A stretch of DNA of 53,664 nt from Xenorhabdus griffiniae (GTDB lineage Bacteria > Pseudomonadota > Gammaproteobacteria > Enterobacterales > Enterobacteriaceae): positions 1 through 53,664 of the forward strand of contig NZ_LDNM01000070.1 in the NCBI RefSeq assembly GCF_001028135.1. Direction: 5' to 3'. Below are positions 37,419 to 52,200 of the stretch, piece after piece (the first letter of the stretch is position 1; each line of letters begins with the position of its first letter). The notes under the pieces are model-generated. The model was not told the origin of the DNA. It saw nothing but the letters and a program-made list of their open reading frames with translations, and ran no database searches. A program made the position numbers and the translations under genes.

Positions 37419-39527
37419 ATGGCTCGTAAAACCCCTATAACTCGTTACCGTAATATCGGTATCAGTGCGCACATTGACGCGGGTAAAACTACTACCACCG
37501 AACGTATTCTGTTCTACACTGGTGTAAGCCATAAGATCGGTGAAGTTCATGATGGCGCTGCTACTATGGACTGGATGGAACAGGAGCAAGAACGTGGTAT
37601 TACCATCACGTCTGCTGCGACTACCGCATTCTGGTCTGGTATGGCTAAACAGTTTGAGCCACACCGTATCAACATCATCGACACCCCAGGCCACGTTGAC
37701 TTCACTATCGAAGTAGAACGTTCCATGCGTGTTCTTGACGGTGCAGTAATGGTTTACTGTGCAGTTGGTGGTGTTCAGCCACAGTCTGAAACTGTATGGC
37801 GTCAGGCGAACAAATATAACGTTCCACGTATCGCGTTCGTTAACAAAATGGACCGTATGGGAGCGAACTTCCTGCGCGTTGTTGAGCAGATCAAAACTCG
37901 TCTGGCTGCTAACCCTGTTCCTCTGCAATTGGCAATTGGTGCAGAAGATACTTTCACCGGCATTGTTGATTTGCTGAAAATGAAAGCAATCAACTGGAAC
38001 GACGAAGATCAGGGTATTACCTTCGAATACGAAGATATCCCGGCTGACATGCTTGAGCAGGCTCAGGAATGGCATCAGAACCTGATTGAATCCGCAGCAG
38101 AAGCATCAGATGAACTGATGGATAAATACCTGGGCGGTGAAGAGCTGACTGAAGAAGAAATCAAGGCAGCTCTGCGTAAGCGTGTTCTGGCTAACGAAAT
38201 TATTCTGGTTACCTGTGGTTCTGCATTTAAGAACAAAGGTGTTCAGGCAATGCTGGATGCAGTGGTCGAATATCTGCCAGCTCCAACGGATGTTGAATCC
38301 ATCAAAGGTATGCTGCCAGACGGTAAAGATACTCCGGCGGAACGTCACTCCCGCGATGACGAACCATTTTCAGCACTGGCGTTCAAAATCGCGACTGACC
38401 CATTCGTGGGTAACCTGACGTTCTTCCGCGTTTACTCCGGTGTGGTTAACTCTGGTGATACCGTACTGAACCCAGTGAAAGACAAAAAAGAACGTTTTGG
38501 CCGTATCGTTCAGATGCACGCCAACAAACGTGAAGAAATTAAAGAAGTCCGTGCAGGCGACATCGCTGCTGCTATCGGTCTGAAAGATGTCACTACAGGT
38601 GATACTCTTTGTGACCTGAGCAAGCCAATCATTCTGGAGCGCATGGAATTCCCAGAGCCAGTTATCTCTGTTGCTATTGAGCCAAAAACTAAAGCTGACC
38701 AGGAAAAAATGGGTATCGCTTTAGGCCGTCTGGCTCAGGAAGACCCATCTTTCCGCGTGAGCAGTGATGAAGAGACTGGTCAGACTATCATCGCAGGCAT
38801 GGGTGAACTTCACCTCGACGTACTGGTTGACCGTATGCGTCGTGAATTCAACGTTGAAGCGAACGTAGGTAAACCTCAGGTTGCTTACCGTGAAACCATC
38901 CGTGCTTCTGTTGAGCAGGAAGGTAAACACGCTAAACAGTCCGGTGGTCGTGGTCAGTACGGTCACGTTTGGCTACGTATCGAGCCTCTGGAAGCAGGTG
39001 GTGTTGGTTACGAGTTCGCGAACGAAATCGTTGGTGGTGTTGTTCCTAAAGAATACATTCCTGGCGTCGATAAAGGCGTTCAGGAACAGCTGAAGAGCGG
39101 TGTTCTGGCTGGTTATCCAATCGTTGACGTTAAAGTTGCTCTGTTCGATGGTTCTTACCACGACGTTGACTCCTCAGAAATCGCCTTTAAAATTGCTGCA
39201 TCCATGGCATTTAAAGAAGGCTTCATGAAAGCGAAACCAGTTCTGCTGGAACCAATCATGAAAGTCGAAGTGGAAACACCAGAAGACTACATGGGTGACG
39301 TCATCGGTGACCTGAACCGTCGCCGTGGTATGATCGATGGTATGGATGATATAGCTACGGGCAAAATTGTTCGTGCTCAAGTACCATTGTCTGAAATGTT
39401 TGGTTATGCTACTGACCTGCGTTCTCAGACCCAAGGTCGTGCTTCTTACTCCATGGAGTTCTTGAAGTACAACGAAGCGCCTAGCAACGTCGCTCAGGCT
39501 ATTATTGAAGCTCGTAAATCTAGATAA
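37419..39527 (+). CDS. fusA: Elongation factor G
   Basis: 702 residues (E. coli 704), five domains complete. GTPase motifs are G1 AHIDAGKTT at about 17-25, the switch region [14 protein letters not shown]3 DTPGHVDF at about 88 and G4 NKMDRMG at about 142. Domain IV ends with the loop that enters the decoding site. It drives translocation and, with RRF, ribosome recycling. Position and near identity mark it as the canonical FusA, not a paralogue. Codon use is strongly biased, as in other highly expressed genes. Confidence 0.98.
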   Translation: MARKTPITRYRNIGISAHIDAGKTTTTERILFYTGVSHKIGEVHDGAATMDWMEQEQERGITITSAATTAFWSGMAKQFEPHRINIIDTPGHVDFTIEVERSMRVLDGAVMVYCAVGGVQPQSETVWRQANKYNVPRIAFVNKMDRMGANFLRVVEQIKTRLAANPVPLQLAIGAEDTFTGIVDLLKMKAINWNDEDQGITFEYEDIPADMLEQAQEWHQNLIESAAEASDELMDKYLGGEELTEEEIKAALRKRVLANEIILVTCGSAFKNKGVQAMLDAVVEYLPAPTDVESIKGMLPDGKDTPAERHSRDDEPFSALAFKIATDPFVGNLTFFRVYSGVVNSGDTVLNPVKDKKERFGRIVQMHANKREEIKEVRAGDIAAAIGLKDVTTGDTLCDLSKPIILERMEFPEPVISVAIEPKTKADQEKMGIALGRLAQEDPSFRVSSDEETGQTIIAGMGELHLDVLVDRMRREFNVEANVGKPQVAYRETIRASVEQEGKHAKQSGGRGQYGHVWLRIEPLEAGGVGYEFANEIVGGVVPKEYIPGVDKGVQEQLKSGVLAGYPIVDVKVALFDGSYHDVDSSEIAFKIAASMAFKEGFMKAKPVLLEPIMKVEVETPEDYMGDVIGDLNRRRGMIDGMDDIATGKIVRAQVPLSEMFGYATDLRSQTQGRASYSMEFLKYNEAPSNVAQAIIEARKSR

Positions 39528-39551
39528 GTTTTCGAGTTTACTATCTTTTTA

Positions 39552-40782
<1,231 letters not shown>

Positions 40783-40805
40783 TTTTTTTAATGTGTTCAT
40801 TTTAG

Positions 40806-40831
40806 AAGGGCATCGATAGATGCCCTTTTTA
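40806..40831 (+). terminator. tuf intrinsic terminator
   Basis: A perfect stem aagggcatc/gatgccctt with a 4-nt loop is followed by TTTTT, 24 bp after the tuf stop. It separates the str operon from secE-nusG. Confidence 0.9.
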
Positions 40832-40850
40832 TACGTTGTCTTAAGAAGAA

Positions 40851-40939
40851 CCTATCTCATCAATAGTTGTTCATTATTGGGCAATTAATAGCAGATAAAT
40901 TGCTGTTTGATTGCTATTCTTAATTATTGGTGAGATAGG
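40851..40939. mobile_element. MITE-like element with terminal inverted repeats
   Basis: An 89-bp AT-rich stretch bounded by cctatctcatcaata and tattggtgagatagg, which are reverse complements except at one position. Beyond the ends, aga-a and aga-g extend the similarity. It is too short to code for a protein. Terminal repeats with CCTATCTCA resemble those of IS5-family elements, so it may be a deletion derivative. It lies in the tuf-secE gap, exactly where two loci are joined relative to E. coli. No clear target-site duplication was seen. Confidence 0.55.
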
Positions 40940-41118
40940 CTCTGATACAACGGATGGGCTTAAATATCATTAAGATACAAAAGTCCTGCTGAATTTTGGT
41001 GCCGAGTCAGATACAATTACAATTATCTTTGGGTTCGGTCTGATTTGTTTTGCTCTTGCGAGGCAAGCTGGCTATCTATTTACATCATAGTTACTTACAT
41101 ATAGTTACAGGTTGGTTT

Positions 41119-41502
41119 ATGAGTGCGAATAGCGATGCTCAAGAAAGCGGGCGTGGTCTTGATATAGCAAAGTGGCTATTGGTGGCGATGCTACTGGTGG
41201 TTGCTATTGTGGGTAATTACTATTACCGAGAGTATAACCTGCCTCTGCGCGCGATAGCCGTGGTTGCTATTGTGGCCCTTGCAGGAGCAGTTGCATTGTG
41301 GACTGTAAAAGGTAAAGCTGCGTTAGCATTTGCCCGTGAAGCCCGCATTGAAATGCGTAAAGTCATTTGGCCAACTCGCCAGGAAGCACTGCATACGACT
41401 TTGATTGTTGCAGCTGTGACGGCTGTCATGTCTCTTATTTTGTGGGGGCTTGATGGTATTCTGGTGCGTTTAGTTTCATTTATTACAGGCCTGAGGTTTT
41501 AA
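41119..41502 (+). CDS. secE: Preprotein translocase subunit SecE
   Basis: 127 residues, the E. coli length, with three membrane helices at about 18-36, 44-63 and 92-113. The conserved cytoplasmic block [17 protein letters not shown] reads [20 protein letters not shown], followed by the essential third helix. SecE clamps SecY in the inner-membrane translocon. The start at 41119 is preferred over an open extension of 69 bp because MSANSDAQ matches the family. nusG begins 2 bp after the stop. A possible TACAAT -10 lies at 41012-41017, with a weak -35. Confidence 0.95.
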   Translation: MSANSDAQESGRGLDIAKWLLVAMLLVVAIVGNYYYREYNLPLRAIAVVAIVALAGAVALWTVKGKAALAFAREARIEMRKVIWPTRQEALHTTLIVAAVTAVMSLILWGLDGILVRLVSFITGLRF

Positions 41503-41504
41503 AA

Positions 41505-42050
41505 ATGTCTGAATCCCCAAAAAAGCGTTGGTATGTCATCCAGGCATTTTCTGGGTTTGAAGGTCGCGTCGCTCAATCTCTGCGTGAACATATCAAATTA
41601 CAAGAGATGGAAGATTTTTTTGGCGAAGTGATGGTGCCGACAGAAGAAGTTGTTGAGATCCGTAGTGGTCAGCGCCGTAAAAGCGAGCGTAAATTCTTCC
41701 CTGGCTATGTCCTAGTACAGATGGTAATGAACGATGCGACTTGGCATTTGGTTCGTAGTGTACCTCGCGTAATGGGTTTTATCGGTGGCACCTCTGACCG
41801 CCCAGCACCAATCAGCGATAAAGAAGTTGATGCGATCATGAATCGTCTTCAACAGGTTGGTGATAAACCACGGCCAAAAACTCTGTTCGAACCAGGCGAA
41901 ATGGTTCGAGTCAGTGATGGTCCGTTTGCAGACTTCAATGGTGTGGTGGAAGAAGTCGATTACGAGAAGAGCCGCTTGAAAGTCTCGGTTTCTATCTTTG
42001 GTCGTGCTACACCTGTTGAGCTGGATTTCAGCCAGGTAGAGAAAGCCTAA
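41505..42050 (+). CDS. nusG: Transcription termination/antitermination factor NusG
   Basis: 181 residues (same as E. coli). The NGN domain (about 1-115) begins [25 protein letters not shown] and binds the RNA polymerase clamp. The KOW domain (about 125-181) reads [39 protein letters not shown] and contacts Rho or ribosomal protein S10. It couples transcription to translation and assists Rho termination. It overlaps no gene but is joined to secE by a 2-bp gap. Confidence 0.98.
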   Translation: MSESPKKRWYVIQAFSGFEGRVAQSLREHIKLQEMEDFFGEVMVPTEEVVEIRSGQRRKSERKFFPGYVLVQMVMNDATWHLVRSVPRVMGFIGGTSDRPAPISDKEVDAIMNRLQQVGDKPRPKTLFEPGEMVRVSDGPFADFNGVVEEVDYEKSRLKVSVSIFGRATPVELDFSQVEKA

Positions 42051-42076
42051 TCTGGTGATTAAGTAAGCGCTTATGC

Positions 42077-42105
42077 TTGCAAAGGGTGTGAAATTAGCAT
42101 ACAAT
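42077..42105 (+). promoter_or_regulatory. rplK promoter
   Basis: TTGCAA (42077-42082), a 17-bp spacer and TACAAT (42100-42105) are followed by ttcgcgcc, a GC-rich discriminator. It lies about 160 bp before rplK and corresponds to the P-L11 promoter of E. coli. Confidence 0.75.
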
Positions 42106-42218
42106 TTCGCGCCTTTTGTTTTTTATCCAGGCATCATTTTGAGATGATACTGAGATAATATTAGGTTAATTAAAGTTTTTAGTGACCTGGTCTTTAATAG
42201 ACGGGGTTCAAATCGTCA

Positions 42219-42250
42219 GGGGAGCCTCATTTTGAGGCGATAAGACCCGC
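42219..42250 (+). promoter_or_regulatory. L1-binding leader hairpin of rplK
   Basis: In the leader RNA a hairpin gcctca/tgaggc is enclosed by ggg/ccc pairs, with gataaga on one side of the inner stem. This resembles the L1 target in the rplKA leader, where free protein L1 represses translation of L11 and L1. Confidence 0.6.
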
Positions 42251-42265
42251 ATAGAGGAAAAATAA

Positions 42266-43399
<1,134 letters not shown>

Positions 43400-43554
43400 T
43401 GATTTAAGCTGAGAATAACGCTTTACCTTAGCGTCAGATTTGTCTAAAATCTGGCGCTTCAAATTTGCCTGATCAGTGTGTTTTATCACACAGCCTTCGG
43501 AAAATAAGGCGGTATCGGCAAATAACAAGTTTTCGGTTGGAGCTTGGCCTGATC

Positions 43555-43734
43555 CAAGCCCCGTCCAAGACCGCAGGCGTAAGTAATTACTTAATATCCT
43601 GCGTAGACGGTGACAGAGCCAAATGAAATTTATTTTCTGGATTCTGCTCACCGTGTTTCAGCGCTCAGGCACATTTGGTGTTTTGAGTGAAGTGAGTCCC
43701 GGGTTTGCCCGGTTAATCCAGGAGCAAGAAGCTA
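43555..43734 (+). promoter_or_regulatory. L10 leader of rplJL
   Basis: The 180 nt before rplJ contain blocks shared with the E. coli L10 leader: gtccaagaccgcaggcgtaa, cttaatatcctgcgtagacg, gtgacagagcc and ctgctcaccgt. The L10-L7/L12 complex binds this RNA and represses its own translation. A small hairpin (gcttgg/ccaagc) lies just before it at 43542-43559. I could not assign the rplJ promoter in 43400-43554. Confidence 0.85.
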
Positions 43735-44232
43735 ATGGCACTAAATCTTCAAGACAAACAAGCGATTGTTGCTGAAGTCAGCGAAGTAGCCAAAGGCGCG
43801 CTGTCTGCGGTTGTTGCGGATTCTCGCGGCGTTACCGTAGATAAAATGACTGAACTGCGTAAAGCAGGTCGCGAAGCTGGCGTTTATATGCGTGTTGTTC
43901 GTAACACTCTGATGCGCCGTGCTGTTGAAGGTACTGAGTTTGAGTGCCTGAAAGAAGCGTTTGTTGGTCCAACCTTGATTGCTTTTTCTAACGAACATCC
44001 GGGCGCAGCTGCTCGTTTGTTCAAAGATTTCGCGAAAGCGAACCCAGCATTCGAGATTAAAGCAGCAGCCTTTGAAGGTGAGTTTATCCCAGCGAGCAAC
44101 ATCGATCGTCTGGCAACACTCCCAACTTACGAAGAAGCAATCGCACGCCTGATGGCAACCATGAAAGAAGCCTCTGCAGGCAAACTGGTTCGCACTCTGG
44201 CTGCGCTACGCGATCAGAAAGAAGCTGCTTAA
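43735..44232 (+). CDS. rplJ: 50S ribosomal protein L10
   Basis: 165 residues (same as E. coli). The N-terminal rRNA-binding domain starts [37 protein letters not shown]; the C-terminal helix (about 135-165) binds L7/L12 dimers. It forms the base of the ribosomal stalk and autoregulates through the leader. rplL follows after 63 bp. Confidence 0.98.
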   Translation: MALNLQDKQAIVAEVSEVAKGALSAVVADSRGVTVDKMTELRKAGREAGVYMRVVRNTLMRRAVEGTEFECLKEAFVGPTLIAFSNEHPGAAARLFKDFAKANPAFEIKAAAFEGEFIPASNIDRLATLPTYEEAIARLMATMKEASAGKLVRTLAALRDQKEAA

Positions 44233-44295
44233 TTGCTTATTTCCTTCGTTGCTTTTTAACGTATAAATTTTTTCTGAATTTTAGGAACACTTGTT

Positions 44296-44661
44296 ATGTC
44301 TATCACTAAAGAACAAATTCTGGACGCAGTTGCAGAAATGTCTGTAATGGACGTTGTTGAACTGATCAGCATGATGGAAGAAAAATTCGGCGTTTCTGCT
44401 GCTGCTGCTGTAGCTGTAGTTGGTGGTGCTGCTGAAGTTGTTGAAGAAAAAACTGAATTCGACGTCATCCTGACTGGCGTTGGTGCTAACAAAGTTGCTG
44501 TAATCAAAGCAGTACGTGGCGCAACTGGCCTGGGTCTGAAAGAAGCGAAAGACCTGGTTGAAAGCGCACCAGCAGCACTGAAAGAAGGCATCAGCAAAGA
44601 CGACGCTGAAGCTCTGAAAAAATCTCTGGAAGAAGCAGGTGCTTCTGTTGAGATCAAGTAA
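44296..44661 (+). CDS. rplL: 50S ribosomal protein L7/L12
   Basis: 121 residues. The N-terminal dimerisation domain (1-32) is followed by an Ala/Val-rich hinge (about 36-52) and the C-terminal factor-binding domain with the conserved [24 protein letters not shown] block near 65-85. It recruits EF-Tu, EF-G and other GTPases. It is followed by a strong attenuator that lowers read-through into rpoBC. Confidence 0.98.
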   Translation: MSITKEQILDAVAEMSVMDVVELISMMEEKFGVSAAAAVAVVGGAAEVVEEKTEFDVILTGVGANKVAVIKAVRGATGLGLKEAKDLVESAPAALKEGISKDDAEALKKSLEEAGASVEIK

Positions 44662-44701
44662 GATCTGTTTGAAGTTCGCAGCCTGATTTTATAAGGCTGG
44701 C

Positions 44702-44732
44702 GGCTGGCGATTTTTTAATCGCCAGCCTTTTT
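44702..44732 (+). terminator. rplL-rpoB attenuator
   Basis: The perfect stem ggctggcgatt/aatcgccagcc is followed by TTTTT, 41 bp after rplL. It corresponds to the partial terminator that sets the ratio of ribosomal protein to RNA polymerase expression in E. coli. Confidence 0.9.
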
Positions 44733-44822
44733 GCGCTGTAAGGGCATTGTCTGAAAGTCAGATTTGTCTGAAAGGCATCAATAGGGAATTAGTAGCATTT
44801 CACACTGTTTGGCTACTAATAA

Positions 44823-44936
44823 ACCCAAAATACTTCATCCTATTGACGACTTAATATACTGCGTTCTCAGCTACGATCCACTCGGTAGCTCGGTAGTAAG
44901 GTAACGCAATGAAATGATGTAAGAGTAATAGTCATG
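44823..44936. repeat. Possible degenerate interspersed repeat in the rplL-rpoB gap
   Basis: The piece contains aatacttcatc, then tactgcgttctc, and ends with tgaaatgatgtaagag, loosely matching the arms of the repeat at 31380-31508. A hairpin ctcggtagctcggtag lies inside. It sits where E. coli has an RNase III processing region. The assignment is weak. Confidence 0.3.
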
Positions 44937-45042
44937 AGTATTACGGAAAATATTCTGTTTTCTGTTCGAAAAAATAGTGTTGCAGCGTGCTGTCCTTAAG
45001 GGCGGACAGAGTGGGTCACTTATCAGCGAGCTGAGGAACCCT

Positions 45043-48000
45043 ATGGTTTACTCCTATACCGAGAAAAAACGTATTCGTAAGGATTTTGGTAAACGTCCAC
45101 AAGTGTTGGATGTTCCATACCTTCTTTCTATCCAACTTGACTCGTTCCAGAAGTTTATCGAGCAAGATCCAGAAGGCCAGAATGGACTGGAAGCGGCCTT
45201 CCGTTCAGTGTTTCCAATTCAGAGCTACAGCGGTAATTCAGAGCTGCAATATGTAAGCTACCGTCTTGGTGAACCTGTCTTTGATGTCAAAGAGTGTCAG
45301 ATCCGTGGAGTGACTTTCTCCGCACCTCTGCGCGTTAAGCTGCGTCTGGTGATCTATGAGCGCGAAGCGCCAGAAGGCACAGTTAAAGACATCAAAGAAC
45401 AAGAAGTCTACATGGGTGAAATTCCACTCATGACTGATAACGGGACTTTCGTTATCAACGGTACTGAGCGCGTTATTGTATCTCAGTTGCATCGTAGCCC
45501 AGGCGTTTTCTTTGATAGCGATAAGGGTAAAACCCATTCATCCGGTAAGGTACTGTATAATGCACGTATCATTCCTTACCGTGGTTCGTGGTTAGATTTC
45601 GAATTTGATCCAAAAGATAACCTGTTTGTGCGTATCGACCGCCGCCGTAAGTTGCCGGCTTCGATTATTCTGCGTGCGATGGATTATTCCTCTGAAGACA
45701 TCCTGAATCTGTTCTTCAAAAAAACCGTTTTCGAAATTCGCGCCAATAAATTGCAGATGATCCTGGTTCCAGAGCGTCTGCGGGGCGAGACTGCTTCATT
45801 TGATATCGAAGCAAACGGCAAGGTTTATGTTGAAAAAGGCCGTCGTATCACAGCTCGTCATATCCGCCAGTTAGAAAAAGAGCAGGTAGACCGTATTGAG
45901 GTGCCTGTTGAATATATTGCGGGTAAAGTTGTAGCAAAAGATTACATCGACCAAAACACAGGTGAAGTCATCTGTACCGCTAACATGGAACTCTCTTTGG
46001 ATCTACTGGCCCGTTTGAGCCAGTCTGGTTACAAATCTATCGAGACCCTGTTTACCAATGATCTGGACCACGGTGCTTATATTTCCGAAACCCTGCGTGT
46101 TGACCCAACCAATGATCGCCTGAGCGCACTGGTTGAAATCTATCGCATGATGCGTCCGGGTGAACCACCAACACGTGAAGCCGCAGAAAACCTGTTTGAG
46201 AACTTGTTCTTCTCTGAAGATCGTTATGATCTGTCGGCGGTTGGTCGTATGAAGTTCAACCGTTCGCTAGATCGTGAAGAGATTGAAGGTTCCGGTATCC
46301 TGAGCAAAGAAGACATCATTGACGTGATGAAGAAGCTCATCGATATCCGTAACGGTAAAGGTGAAGTCGACGATATCGACCACTTGGGCAACCGTCGTAT
46401 CCGTTCCGTTGGTGAAATGGCTGAAAACCAGTTCCGCGTCGGCTTGGTTCGTGTAGAACGTGCAGTGAAAGAGCGTTTGTCTCTGGGCGATCTGGATACC
46501 CTGATGCCACAGGACATGATCAACGCCAAACCAATTTCTGCGGCGGTGAAAGAGTTCTTTGGTTCGAGCCAGCTGTCCCAGTTCATGGATCAGAACAACC
46601 CACTGTCTGAAATCACCCATAAACGTCGTATTTCTGCGTTGGGTCCAGGCGGTCTGACCCGTGAGCGTGCAGGCTTTGAAGTTCGAGACGTACACCCAAC
46701 TCACTACGGTCGTGTATGTCCAATCGAAACACCTGAAGGTCCAAACATCGGTTTGATTAACTCATTGTCCGTTTATGCGCGTACCAATGAGTATGGTTTC
46801 CTTGAAACGCCTTATCGCTTGGTTCGTGATGGCGTAGTGACTGATGAAATCCACTACCTGTCTGCAATCGAAGAAGGTAACTACGTTATTGCTCAGGCGA
46901 GCACCGTATTGGATGAAGAAGGCCATTTCGTTGAAGAATTGGTCACGTGCCGTCATTACGATGAATCCAGCTTGTTCAACCGTGATCAGGTTCAGTACAT
47001 GGACGTTTCGACACAACAGATTGTGTCCGTCGGTGCTTCTCTGATCCCATTCCTTGAACACGATGACGCCAACCGTGCATTGATGGGTGCGAACATGCAA
47101 CGTCAGGCGGTTCCAACTCTGCGCGCTGATAAGCCGCTGGTCGGAACAGGTATGGAACGTGCGGTAGCGGTTGACTCCGGTGTAACCTCAGTAGCTAAAC
47201 GCGGCGGTGTGGTTCAGTACGTTGACGCATCCCGTATTGTTATCAAGGTTAACGAAGATGAAATGTACGCAGGTGAAGCGGGCATTGATATCTATAACCT
47301 GACCAAATATACCCGCTCAAACCAAAACACGTGTATCAATCAGACACCATGTGTTTCTTTGGGTGAATTGGTAGAACGCGGTGACGTACTGGCTGATGGT
47401 CCATCCACCGACTTGGGTGAACTGGCACTGGGTCAGAACATGCGTGTGGCGTTCATGCCTTGGAATGGTTATAACTTCGAAGACTCCATCCTCGTCTCTG
47501 AGCGTGTTGTTCAGGAAGACCGTTTCACCACTATTCACATTCAGGAACTGGCTTGTGTGTCTCGTGACACTAAACTGGGACCTGAAGAGATTACGGCTGA
47601 CATCCCTAACGTGGGTGAAGCTGCACTGTCTAAACTGGACGAATCCGGTATCGTTTATATCGGTGCGGAAGTGAAAGGCGGCGACATTCTGGTTGGTAAG
47701 GTGACACCAAAAGGTGAAACTCAGCTAACTCCAGAAGAAAAACTGTTGCGTGCGATCTTCGGTGAGAAAGCGTCTGATGTGAAAGACTCCTCACTGCGCG
47801 TACCAAATGGTGTTTCTGGTACTGTTATCGACGTACAAGTCTTTACCCGTGATGGTGTAGAGAAAGACAAGCGTGCGTTGGAAATCGAAGAGATGCAGTT
47901 GCGTGAGGCTAAGAAAGACCTGACAGAAGAACTGCAAATTTTCGAAGCTGGCCTGTTTGCACGTATTCACTCTGTACTGGTTGCCGGTGGTGTTGAAGCG

Positions 48001-49071
48001 GAAAAACTCAGCAAACTTCCTCGTGGGCGTTGGCTGGAACTGGGCCTGGCTGATGAAGAAAAACAAAATCAGCTAGAGCAGTTGGCAGAACAGTACGACG
48101 AACTGAAAGTAGAGTTCGAGAAAAAACTGGATGCTAAACGCCGTAAGATCACTCAGGGCGACGATCTGGCACCGGGCGTACTGAAAATTGTCAAAGTGTA
48201 TCTGGCTGTGAAACGTCAGATCCAGCCTGGTGACAAGATGGCAGGTCGTCACGGTAACAAAGGTGTTATCTCCAAGATCAACCCGATCGAAGACATGCCT
48301 TACGATGAAAACGGCACACCAGTGGACATCGTACTGAACCCGCTGGGCGTACCATCACGTATGAACATCGGTCAGATTCTGGAAACTCACCTGGGTATGG
48401 CGGCAAAAGGCATTGGTGACAAGATCAATGCAATGCTGAAACAGCAGCAGGAAGTTGCCAAACTGCGTGAATTTATTCAGAAAGCTTATGATCTGGGTGA
48501 TGATACCCGTCAGAAAGTTGACTTGGGCACCTTCACTGATGAAGAAGTGATGCGTCTGGCAGAAAACTTGAAAAAAGGTATGCCTATCGCAACGCCGGTC
48601 TTTGATGGTGCAAAAGAGACCGAAATCAAAGAGTTGTTGAAACTGAGTGGCTTGCCGACTTCCGGTCAAATCACGCTGTTCGACGGCCGTACAGGTGAAC
48701 AATTCGAGCGTCAGGTAACCGTTGGTTACATGTACATGCTGAAACTGAACCACTTGGTTGATGACAAGATGCACGCCCGTTCTACCGGTTCTTACAGTCT
48801 GGTGACTCAGCAGCCGCTGGGTGGTAAGGCACAGTTCGGTGGACAGCGCTTCGGTGAGATGGAAGTTTGGGCATTGGAAGCATACGGTGCGGCGTACACC
48901 CTGCAAGAAATGCTCACCGTTAAATCCGACGATGTTAACGGTCGAACCAAGATGTATAAAAACATCGTGGATGGTAACCACCAGATGGAACCAGGCATGC
49001 CGGAATCTTTCAACGTATTGCTGAAAGAAATCCGTTCGTTGGGTATCAACATCGAGCTGGAAGACGAATAA
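45043..49071 (+). CDS. rpoB: DNA-directed RNA polymerase subunit beta
   Basis: 1342 residues, exactly the E. coli length, starting [19 protein letters not shown] after gaggaac. The frame opens 66 bp upstream but the family starts here. The rifampicin pocket is wild type in E. coli numbering: Q513, D516, H526, R529 and S531 are all present, so a rifampicin-sensitive enzyme is predicted. Other blocks are [16 protein letters not shown] and [14 protein letters not shown] with the conserved active-site lysines. With beta' it forms the catalytic cleft. The rpoC start lies 161 bp beyond its stop. Confidence 0.99.
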   Translation: MVYSYTEKKRIRKDFGKRPQVLDVPYLLSIQLDSFQKFIEQDPEGQNGLEAAFRSVFPIQSYSGNSELQYVSYRLGEPVFDVKECQIRGVTFSAPLRVKLRLVIYEREAPEGTVKDIKEQEVYMGEIPLMTDNGTFVINGTERVIVSQLHRSPGVFFDSDKGKTHSSGKVLYNARIIPYRGSWLDFEFDPKDNLFVRIDRRRKLPASIILRAMDYSSEDILNLFFKKTVFEIRANKLQMILVPERLRGETASFDIEANGKVYVEKGRRITARHIRQLEKEQVDRIEVPVEYIAGKVVAKDYIDQNTGEVICTANMELSLDLLARLSQSGYKSIETLFTNDLDHGAYISETLRVDPTNDRLSALVEIYRMMRPGEPPTREAAENLFENLFFSEDRYDLSAVGRMKFNRSLDREEIEGSGILSKEDIIDVMKKLIDIRNGKGEVDDIDHLGNRRIRSVGEMAENQFRVGLVRVERAVKERLSLGDLDTLMPQDMINAKPISAAVKEFFGSSQLSQFMDQNNPLSEITHKRRISALGPGGLTRERAGFEVRDVHPTHYGRVCPIETPEGPNIGLINSLSVYARTNEYGFLETPYRLVRDGVVTDEIHYLSAIEEGNYVIAQASTVLDEEGHFVEELVTCRHYDESSLFNRDQVQYMDVSTQQIVSVGASLIPFLEHDDANRALMGANMQRQAVPTLRADKPLVGTGMERAVAVDSGVTSVAKRGGVVQYVDASRIVIKVNEDEMYAGEAGIDIYNLTKYTRSNQNTCINQTPCVSLGELVERGDVLADGPSTDLGELALGQNMRVAFMPWNGYNFEDSILVSERVVQEDRFTTIHIQELACVSRDTKLGPEEITADIPNVGEAALSKLDESGIVYIGAEVKGGDILVGKVTPKGETQLTPEEKLLRAIFGEKASDVKDSSLRVPNGVSGTVIDVQVFTRDGVEKDKRALEIEEMQLREAKKDLTEELQIFEAGLFARIHSVLVAGGVEAEKLSKLPRGRWLELGLADEEKQNQLEQLAEQYDELKVEFEKKLDAKRRKITQGDDLAPGVLKIVKVYLAVKRQIQPGDKMAGRHGNKGVISKINPIEDMPYDENGTPVDIVLNPLGVPSRMNIGQILETHLGMAAKGIGDKINAMLKQQQEVAKLREFIQKAYDLGDDTRQKVDLGTFTDEEVMRLAENLKKGMPIATPVFDGAKETEIKELLKLSGLPTSGQITLFDGRTGEQFERQVTVGYMYMLKLNHLVDDKMHARSTGSYSLVTQQPLGGKAQFGGQRFGEMEVWALEAYGAAYTLQEMLTVKSDDVNGRTKMYKNIVDGNHQMEPGMPESFNVLLKEIRSLGINIELEDE

Positions 49072-49232
49072 ATCGTTTTCCCGCTGGTACTGCCCGGCCG
49101 TATGTTGAAACATAAGAATGTCGGGCAGTTTACCCGCCAGAGGTTGCACTGGTCCCAGTGGTTATACTGGTTATAGAGGGGAGTGGCATGGGCCACTCAC
49201 CTAACAGGTCTAACTCCGACAGGAGCCATTTC

Positions 49233-52200
49233 GTGAAAGACTTATTGAAGTTTCTGAAAGCGCAAACTAAGACCGAAGAGTTTGATGCGATCAAAATTGC
49301 TCTGGCCTCTCCAGATATGATCCGTTCGTGGTCATTCGGGGAAGTAAAAAAGCCGGAAACTATTAACTACCGTACGTTCAAGCCTGAGCGTGACGGTCTT
49401 TTCTGTGCGCGTATTTTCGGGCCTGTAAAAGATTACGAATGCTTGTGTGGTAAATACAAGCGTTTGAAACACCGTGGTGTGATTTGTGAGAAATGTGGCG
49501 TTGAAGTAACCCAGACTAAAGTGCGTCGTGATCGTATGGGTCACATTGAGCTGGCATCTCCAACCGCTCACATCTGGTTCCTGAAATCTCTGCCATCCCG
49601 CATCGGTTTATTGCTGGATATGCCTCTGCGCGATATTGAACGCGTACTATACTTCGAATCCTATGTGGTTGTTGAAGGGGGGATGACCAATCTTGAGCGT
49701 AGCCAAATCCTGACTGAAGAACAGTATCTGGATGCACTGGAAGAGTTCGGTGATGAATTTGACGCCAAAATGGGTGCAGAAGCAATCCAGGCCTTGCTGA
49801 AAAGCATCGATCTGGAAAACGAATGCGAAACCTTGCGCGAAGAGCTGAATGAAACCAACTCTGAAACCAAGCGTAAGAAGCTGACCAAGCGTATTAAACT
49901 GCTGGAAGCGTTCATTCAGTCTGGCAACAAACCAGAGTGGATGGTTCTGACCGTTCTGCCAGTTCTGCCACCGGATTTGCGTCCACTGGTTCCACTGGAT
50001 GGCGGTCGTTTCGCAACTTCAGACCTGAACGATCTGTATCGTCGCGTTATTAACCGTAACAACCGTTTGAAGCGCCTGTTGGATCTGGCTGCGCCAGATA
50101 TCATCGTACGTAACGAAAAACGTATGTTGCAGGAAGCGGTGGATGCGCTGCTGGACAACGGCCGTCGCGGTCGTGCGATTACCGGTTCTAACAAACGCCC
50201 TCTGAAATCCCTGGCAGACATGATCAAGGGTAAACAGGGTCGTTTCCGTCAGAACTTGCTGGGTAAACGTGTTGACTACTCAGGTCGTTCTGTTATTACC
50301 GTAGGTCCATACCTGCGTCTGCATCAGTGTGGTCTTCCTAAGAAGATGGCACTGGAACTGTTCAAGCCATTTATTTACGGCAAACTGGAACTGCGTGGCC
50401 TGGCGACGACTATCAAAGCCGCCAAGAAAATGGTTGAGCGTGAAGAAGCTGTGGTATGGGATATCCTGGATGAAGTCATCCGTGAGCACCCTGTTCTGCT
50501 GAACCGTGCACCAACCCTTCACCGTTTGGGTATTCAGGCATTTGAACCCGTACTGATCGAAGGTAAAGCTATTCAGTTGCACCCACTCGTGTGTGCGGCA
50601 TATAACGCCGACTTCGACGGTGACCAGATGGCTGTTCACGTACCGTTGACACTGGAAGCTCAGTTGGAAGCGCGTGCGTTGATGATGTCTACCAACAACA
50701 TCCTGTCTCCAGCGAGCGGTGAACCCATCATCGTTCCATCTCAGGACGTTGTATTGGGTCTGTACTACATGACCCGTGACTGTGTTAACGCGAAAGGCGA
50801 AGGCATGGTTTTGACCGGCCCTAAAGAAGCAGAGCGCGTATACCGCGCAGGCCTGGCTTCTCTGCATGCCCGTGTCAAAGTGCGTATCACTGAAGAAGTG
50901 AGAGATGGTGAAGGTAATGTCGCCACCAATACTGGGTTGGTTGACACCACTATCGGTCGTGCCATTCTGTGGATGATCGTACCAAGAGGCCTGCCTTACT
51001 CACTGATTAACCAGCCACTGGGTAAAAAAGCTATCTCTAAGATGCTGAATACCTGTTACCGCATACTGGGTCTGAAACCAACCGTTATTTTGGCTGACCA
51101 GACCATGTATACCGGTTTTGCTTACGCTGCCCGTTCAGGGGTATCCGTAGGTATTGATGACATGGTTATTCCTGAGAAGAAAGAAGGCATCATCGCGGAA
51201 GCTGAAGCGGAAGTGGCCGAAATTCAGGAACAGTTCCAGTCAGGTCTGGTAACGGCTGGCGAACGCTATAACAAAGTTATCGATATCTGGGCTGCGGCGA
51301 ACGAACGTGTTGCTAAAGCGATGATGGAAAACCTGTCTTCTGAAACAGTGATTAACCGTAACGGTGAAGAAGAACAACAGGTTTCTTTCAACAACATCTT
51401 TATGATGGCCGACTCCGGTGCGCGTGGTTCTGCGGCTCAGATCCGTCAGTTGGCGGGGATGCGTGGTCTGATGGCAACGCCAGATGGTTCCATCATCGAA
51501 ACCCCAATTACCGCGAACTTCCGTGAAGGTCTGAACGTACTTCAGTACTTCATCTCAACCCACGGTGCTCGTAAAGGTCTTGCGGATACCGCATTGAAAA
51601 CGGCGAACTCCGGTTACCTGACCCGCCGTCTGGTTGATGTTGCCCAAGATTTGGTAGTGACTGAAGATGACTGTGGTACTCACGATGGCATCCTGATGAC
51701 TCCAGTTATCGAAGGTGGTGATGTTAAAGAGCCACTGCGTGAGCGTGTATTGGGTCGTGTGGCGGCGGAAGACATCCTGAAACCAGGTACAGGTACAGCG
51801 GATATTCTGGTTCCACGTAACACGTTGCTGAATGAAAAATGGTGTGATCTGTTAGAAGAGAACTCTGTTGACAGCGTGAAAGTACGCTCCGTAGTAAGTT
51901 GTGAAACTGACTTTGGTGTTTGTGCGAACTGTTACGGTCGTGACCTTGCTCGTGGTCACCTGATCAACAAAGGTGAAGCGATCGGTGTTATCGCGGCACA
52001 GTCAATCGGTGAACCAGGTACACAGTTGACGATGCGTACGTTCCACATCGGTGGTGCGGCATCTCGTGCGGCAGCAGAATCCAGTATTCAGGTACGTAAC
52101 AAAGGTCATCTGAAACTGATCAACGCGAAATTCGTGACGAACTCAGCAAGCAAACTGGTTATTACCTCTCGTAATACCGAATTGCGCCTGATCGACGATT

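Noticed and set aside
42200-42225. ggggttcaaatcgtc resembling a tRNA T-arm in the rplK leader
   Set aside because: No acceptor stem, D-arm or anticodon arm can be built around it. It belongs to the ribosomal-protein leader RNA.
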